Made by a program: the position numbers and the translations under genes. The notes beneath the pieces were generated by a model. That model did no database searches, was not told the DNA's origin, and saw nothing but the letters and a program-made list of their open reading frames with translations. A DNA stretch of 64,000 nucleotides from Scedosporium boydii (taxonomy: Eukaryota; Ascomycota; Sordariomycetes; Microascales; Microascaceae): the NCBI GenBank assembly GCA_002221725.1, contig NJFT01000022.1:1-64000 (forward strand), read 5' to 3'. Shown here one piece after another: positions 58,326 through 64,000 of the stretch. Positions within the stretch are counted from its first letter, which is position 1, and each line of letters begins with the position of its first letter.

Positions 58326-61300
58326 TAATGCTCACGTATTGTGCCAGAGCACCTACCTTTGTCTTGACGTCGACTTTCTTGCAAATTTCGACGGAATCAG
58401 TTGATGCATCGCATAGTTGACACCTTTCATGAATTCCGTGCTCCAGAGCCTTTCGGCTCGAGGCCACCATGAGATGATGTCGCCCTTCCTGGAACCACGA
58501 GCCTATTATGTTTTAATGTTTTCAACCCTCGTGTGTGTTATTCTAGGCACAGGGACAAGAAGCAATGCGGACATTCAGCTTCACGCATCATTCATCTCTA
58601 GCCATGCGGCTTGGAGAACACTGACGTCCTGGTCCTGACACAAGTTTGCATCTCAGTCACACGGCGACGCATCATCACCCATACCAAAACTGGCCGTCGC
58701 TTCAGAATAACCGAAGTAAAAGTCCGTTGCTCCCATCCGGCCAGCAGAATTCCCGTATGAGGCAGGAAAACGTGGTCCATAATCTCGTACAACAACGTCG
58801 GAAGGATAGCAGCAGACACCCGTGACAGAGGCAAACGAGGAACAATGGATGTAGTGTTATTCTCACGTAGGTGGCTTCTCCTGGGATGGGGGTAGCGGAA
58901 AGGAGTACTGTCCATCGAGCGACCCTGATTCAATGTCTCCAACTACAAATTAACCTCTGATTCATGTGTTCAAAACCCATGCCAGGGACAAAACATTCAT
59001 TAGCTCGAAAGGCAGGTGATCTAGAACGAGTTGTCTCAACTAGTTTATGTCTTCATGACCACGATGCAGTTTAGGTTCCACGGAATGACACGCCAGTTAA
59101 TGAATTACATCATCCCCGTATGAGCTTCTCCTACTCGGGGGAACATCTGAGGCAGGCTGGAGACTTGATATTTAAAGCCTGGCCCCTCGCCTTGACGTAT
59201 TTTGAGATGGATGCATCAAAAGCCAGCCAATGATTCATCCATTTTAGCCTTTTAAACTTTTGAGGAAGACCAGACCTTGGTCGTTGAAAGTGAGTCACCT
59301 CGGAGAATAGTACGATATGACGAAGATGCTAAGAGCTATAAAGATACAGTAAGTTGTTGGCGTATCCCGATGGGGTGGAAGCATATTGTCATATGATAAC
59401 TCTATTAGCTTAGCTTTAGACGACGAGATAAACTGCTACAGTAAGGTACTCACTTATATTCACATCAATCGATAAACGTGGGGGTAATTCTCGTTTCGAT
59501 GACTGTAAACGCGAGGAAGACGACACAGCCCGCACATCAATGACGCTTTATCCCCTGGTGTTGCTCTTTCACAGGGGGTGGCGGTCTGATATCACTAAAT
59601 GTCGCACTGCGTCGGCTACCTGCTCCTCCCTGGAATCCCGCAGGTCTCGATACGGCCCAAATGTAGAGAGGTAATGTTGAAATCTGTCCATCGTCAAGTC
59701 ATTCGCAAGTTCTGGGAACCCAGGTTTCATCTTCCGTCCGGTACTGACCCCGGGGCCAGCACATTATCCTCCCCCGCTCGATTCAAACTCGCCTCCTGTA
59801 AGAAAAGATGGGATCGATGAGATGGTGTCTTCAATTCCGTCGACCAGAGAACCCCGCGTAATACCACTGCCGTCTCGTCCCAAGATTCTTCACCGGCTTG
59901 TGCCACGATCAAGAAACAAAAACGGGATCTTCTTGCCCCTCACTGCTCACTGCAGGGTGATCCAAGGTCTAAGCGCAGTGCAGGTGTACGGGGTAAATGG
60001 GGCGAAATGTTTCACCGTTTCAAAAATGTTCAAAACATCCCAATTCCCGCTTCGACACCCAAGTCCCGGTTCGGTAGTGTAGAAGCCTTTCACGGGGAAA
60101 CGTCTGTGGTTGCCCAATCGCAGTCGCTCAAATCCCGTCTACCTTTCCTCTCCAGATGCCTACTTCGTACAAAAAAACATCAGCCTATTCAAACCCCTCT
60201 TCGGTGCATGCCGCTTTGAGTCCGATGCAGCCCGGCGGGCGCCTCTGACCAAAATGTGGATTGAAGAGTTCTCCTTCGAGGCCACCCAAGAGGCGATAAT
60301 TGGCTGGCTAGTGGGCATCTCGCTCATCTTGTTGTCTCAAACCCTGCAGTGACTTGACACCAGTTATCCCCGATGCCTAACCGGTCTTGCTCGAGTCCAC
60401 CCGTTGGCAACTTTTGGTTATTTTTTCGCGGTTTCTGTCGATCAAATAGGATTTCCTTCCAGCCAATACGCAAGCCCTGAGCGTCTTGCTCTCATGTAGG
60501 CGATGGAAAGGCGCATTCCTGGTTTGCGCTCATCTCACCTTTCACCAGTTCTCATTGGCCAAATCTTGTGTAAGAATGCTCCGAGAACATTAACGACAAG
60601 AGGGTTTTCCCAATGCCCTTGAATGAGGAGCATGCACTCGAAATGAACCCTCGTAGGGCGGTCGTGTGGCGATTTTATCTTCGCGTCACTTCACAACCCC
60701 CCACCTCTTTTGGCCGCCCTAATAACTGTCGAGTGTTGCTCTGTGCGTCACCGAATCTAACGCCTCTTGCCTTGGCTGAGGCGACTGGTCCTCGGGCGTC
60801 CGCCCCATGTAAGTTCATGGCTGGTAGATATGACAGACAATGTCGCTCCTTTGGTCTTAAATGGTCAAGAGATGAGGAGGCAGCCGCACACGCATTTAGC
60901 CCTGACTGTAACTGACCCTTTTTAATAGGGGTCCCAGCCTGCAGCATGATGGAATTGTGGCGTAGCCTGGTCTCACTTGGTCTCACCTTCCAGGAACAAG
61001 ACGAAACAAACTGCGCCATCCATGCGCATGAGTGAGAAGCCGCATGTCTTTCAACCTCCTCAATCACTCTGACGCTACCGAGGCACATGGTTTTACACGG
61101 GGCCGCCTCCATCCTAGCCAAACCTGATTATCGCCATTGAATTTTGGCGAGCTCCCGATTCCACAGCGCAGATGCCTCATAACTTGCAAGCGGGGTATTA
61201 AACCTCCAACTGACACCCTTCACACCAAGTGAGTGAGTTGAATACCGGAGGGCTGCCGAATCTGGAAAGCAAGCGCTTGCCGATTTCAAAGATGCATACC

Positions 61301-62187
61301 TCGATAGAGCACTCCCCATTGAGCATTATTTAGCGTCAACGAAGCGGATATTCAATATGGACTCATGAGAGTGGTTTTTTTTGTCCTTGGGCACATGGCT
61401 AACAAGCTTTGTCTGAGATAGACAAGCATGCACCTTAAGAACCAAAGAAGCAAGGGAGTTGGAACAATATGCCCTCTTCAACCTCAGTTCTATGCAGGGC
61501 ACTTCGACAGGCTGAAACGCGAACGAAGTTTGGGATAACGAGGCGCAGGGCGGCGTCACGACTATGAATGCTCTGCAGCTCAGAAGTTTGAATGGATAAA
61601 TCCACACATTAACTGCAGACTATCTTCTTCCACGCCTTGCTGGACGGACGGCATCAAGTTGGCCGAGAGCAGGCAAACAAAAAATGCCGAGCAGGAAGGT
61701 GTTCTAGTGATGACTAAATGCGATCGGCAAGACATCGGCCACACTCGAAGAGAATGGTGTCGAACACCCTCATCTTGAGATCTTCGCTTGTTGTATGTGT
61801 AGGTTCATGCAGTTCGGCGGTCCCAAACGCTCACTGATATGGCCGAGACGGGGACATGTGATTATATTACCTGCAGCACAGATACAGGATCGGATATTAT
61901 CTCGCGCAGGCCAAGAAAGGGACCCTGATACAGATGATGCAGTTACGAGGTCGTCGCTAACGCAGAGCACTTTATCCGTGGATAGCGTCGGAGAGATAGG
62001 AGAGGTGACCATCACCAGTCGGGTAAAAGGGCACAGATCGCCAGATAAGCCTCGTTGAGAGAAGTGTTCGCAGCTTGATTGAAAGGATAAGGAGGACACG
62101 CGGGAGGGATGCGTGTCAAGTCCCAGAACAAGCTGGGAGAAATCAAATGGCAAACTTGCCAAGGAGATCAGGCAAAAGAAACCCCAC

Positions 62188-62655
62188 TCACACAATTACA
62201 TACATCCAAGTGCAGGGTTGGGTTAAAGCTTTGAGAGTGAAGATTCGCAATCCGCTGTGGATATTACTCGATCCCCAGACTCCCCAGACCGACGAAGCAC
62301 CCATCTTTCGTATGTAATCTACAAGTAGACTCTGCATCACGTCGTGGAAAGTTGAAAGGAGAGAATGATGGATGATGGACGTGGCATAAAATAGCACGAC
62401 GGTCGAGGGATTTGCCAACATAGCCCGGAAAGCATAGTGGGGATGTGCCGGTACGAGGAAGATCTGGTGATCAACCGAGAAGAGCTTAATTCGGACAGCG
62501 TCGTGTACGAACTCCTTGGACCTTGGTATCATGGTCCATCCATCGTCCATCGCTGCGTTGATAAGCGCCCGAAAAACGGTGGGGGTTCTTGTCATCGAAG
62601 AGGCAATAACATGCGTGAGGTGATCAAGAAGATTCCAATTAAACTCTCCATTCAT
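62188..62655 (-). other. Orphan ORF of 155 codons, probably not a gene
   Basis: It starts with ATG and is open to a stop, with some hydrophobic stretches. Codon use is not C/G-biased, no family is recognised and there are no splice or promoter hints. Listed because it is the longest ATG-started ORF in the right gene-poor interval. Confidence 0.12.
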
Positions 62656-63696
62656 CTGGAGCGTCTTAGCGCTTCGACAAGGAAAATTTGTCCTTGTCGA
62701 TGATCGATGTTCTCATTTCGAAGAGCGCCGGGAACAATTCGATGTCACTTTCAATGTTCTCTGGTGGTGTGTTGGCCAGGGCCCATATAAGGTACTTATA
62801 GGCTTGTAGCGTCGTGTGCCAGGCGGCCCCTGCGTTGCAATCGGCGCTGTCACCTCACGAACCAGGGACTGACGCCGGGCTTTGACCCATTGAGGATCGC
62901 ATAGGTGCTAAGCCCAGGCTTGGCAGGGGTACTCCTGGCTAAGTCCTTTGGCCCTTCGACAATGGCACCCTGGGGCCAATCAGGTCAGGTAATCGCCAAA
63001 ATTGGCCCCGCCTTTCCGGGTCGGAAAGCCCAATCACAATCCTCCAAGCGAAATTGCTGCCGCCCTCTGCTTCCCAGGTTGCAGAGGATGTCCTGCTTTT
63101 ATCCCTCAGTCGCCAGAAACAGAGAGACTCAGCCTCTATAATTGGTACCTCAACTCAGGTACCGTGCAGTAGTGGCAACGCTACAACGGTACAACGGCTC
63201 TGCGCAGTCGGTGGCCCAATCGTGAAGTTCCTTCCCAAGTTCCTTTAGAAGTTCCCCCTTCCCAAAGCGTTGCAGTGTGCCCACGAATGGCGCCGGTGGC
63301 TGGTTCCTTCCCCTGGTGCCCGCCCCAACTAGGGATAATGAACCTACGGAGTAATTTCCCAAGGAAAATGTGCTGAATGCTCGTGGACATTGTGCTGTGC
63401 TCCAAGTCCCCAATACTCAATATTACAGGGGAGCCTCCTCTCCTTCCCGAGCCCATCGTGTTCCCACCCAACTCCGCTCTTTCCTCGTTTTCCCTCAACA
63501 TCGTCCCTGCTCACGATTGCCCGACGGATCACCAAGTCAAGTCTATGGTCTAGTTTATCGTTCCTTCCTCGCCAGATATCCTAACGAACCTTATTCACTC
63601 TTTTTTCACATAACCTGGAATATCAACTTCACTCTTTCAGTTGATTTCCGTCCGATCTTTAATACCTAATACCGCTCCAAATACGATTCTTCCACT

Positions 63697-63968
63697 GTAA
63701 GTGTGCCTGATTGTTGCACCACCACAAACTCTTCCCGTTTGCCTCCCCGACATGGTCCCTTCGCTCCAGGCCTTCCCGATCTCGCCCCGGCCCGACGCAT
63801 GCGAACGATAGAAAAGAGTTGAGGACAATAAGAGAGGGAACTGCGTCACCGGGACGGTCTTGGAGAACTCCGCTCGTTGCCCAGGCAAGAAGAGGACGGC
63901 AAAAAATACACGAGACAACACTACAAGATCCAACCTAACGAGATATACTAACACATGTCTTGCCCCAG
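63697..63968 (+). other. Putative 5'-leader intron of a gene beyond the right edge
   Basis: A GTAAGT donor at 63697 and a TACTAAC branch near 63947 with a CCCCAG acceptor at 63966-63968 form a complete intron signature. Upstream sequence (63430-63690) is C/T-rich, like leaders elsewhere in the window. No long coding frame is present on either side, so the start codon probably lies beyond 64000. Confidence 0.4.
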
Positions 63969-64000
63969 CCTTCCTACGCCAACGTACATAGCAAGCCGCT

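Larger units (their letters stand above)
55046..63400. other. 8.3 kb gene-poor interval
   Basis: No supported gene. The left 500 bases are the PUF3 promoter. A GA-repeat next to GATAGACA-type repeats lies near 56058-56097. Minus-strand ORFs at 55965-56699 and 62188-62655, and plus-strand ORF 60613-60915, lack domains. TACTTCGTA elements occur at 58310-58325 and 60161, and a TACGGAGTA variant near 63345. No transposon ends or coding remnants were recognised. Confidence 0.5.

Noticed and set aside
1..64000. Transposons, CRISPR arrays or a secondary-metabolite cluster
   Set aside because: No transposase, reverse transcriptase, terminal repeats with target duplications, repeat-spacer arrays, or polyketide/peptide synthase domains were recognised.

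Overview
This window comes from a filamentous ascomycete (Pezizomycotina), most likely a sordariomycete. The genes carry short spliceosomal introns with GTRNGT donors, CTAAC/CTGAC-type branch sites and YAG acceptors. Coding exons favour C or G at third codon positions, promoters and leaders are rich in pyrimidines, and the protein set is typical of the group. There is no prokaryotic organisation, CRISPR array, transposon coding region or convincing tRNA. All exon models were made by eye from splice signals and reading-frame continuity.

Left part (1-10.2 kb) is housekeeping: the 3' exons of MRT4 (+), U1-70K (-), triosephosphate isomerase (+), mitochondrial ribosomal protein mL43 (+), and a seven-helix rhodopsin-domain membrane protein (+). 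From 11.6 to 25.4 kb are three regulatory-type genes with very large flanks: a C2H2 zinc-finger protein (-) with an apparent 1.5 kb first intron, a conserved helical protein (+), and a Zn2Cys6 protein (+). 25.4-29.3 kb is mostly non-coding; it holds a 56-codon coding-like relic (-) and a strongly promoted spliced gene for a 35-residue Gly/Ser-rich microprotein (+).

The middle (29.3-38.6 kb) has a calponin-homology/coiled-coil protein (-), the GPI-anchor enzyme GPI13/PIG-O (-), and a G3BP/Nxt3-type NTF2+RRM protein (+), the last two divergent. A 7 kb interval without a recognisable gene follows (38.6-45.7 kb). Then come a PH-domain protein (+), kinetochore NNF1 (-), the mitochondrial MCUR1/CCDC90-family protein FMP32 (+), and a PUF3-type Pumilio protein (-). 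The last 9 kb (55-64 kb) is again gene-poor; its right end holds what looks like a 5'-leader intron of a plus-strand gene beyond the window.

Several genes serve RNA metabolism (MRT4, U1-70K, G3BP-like, PUF3) or mitochondria (mL43, FMP32), but nothing indicates a functional cluster or secondary-metabolite locus. The most unusual signals are non-coding: a dispersed near-palindromic TACTTCGTA element confined to intergenic DNA, a TCCAGG/TCCGG-rich long leader in the C2H2 gene, a 14-bp perfect palindrome in the GPI13/G3BP promoter, and the microprotein gene.
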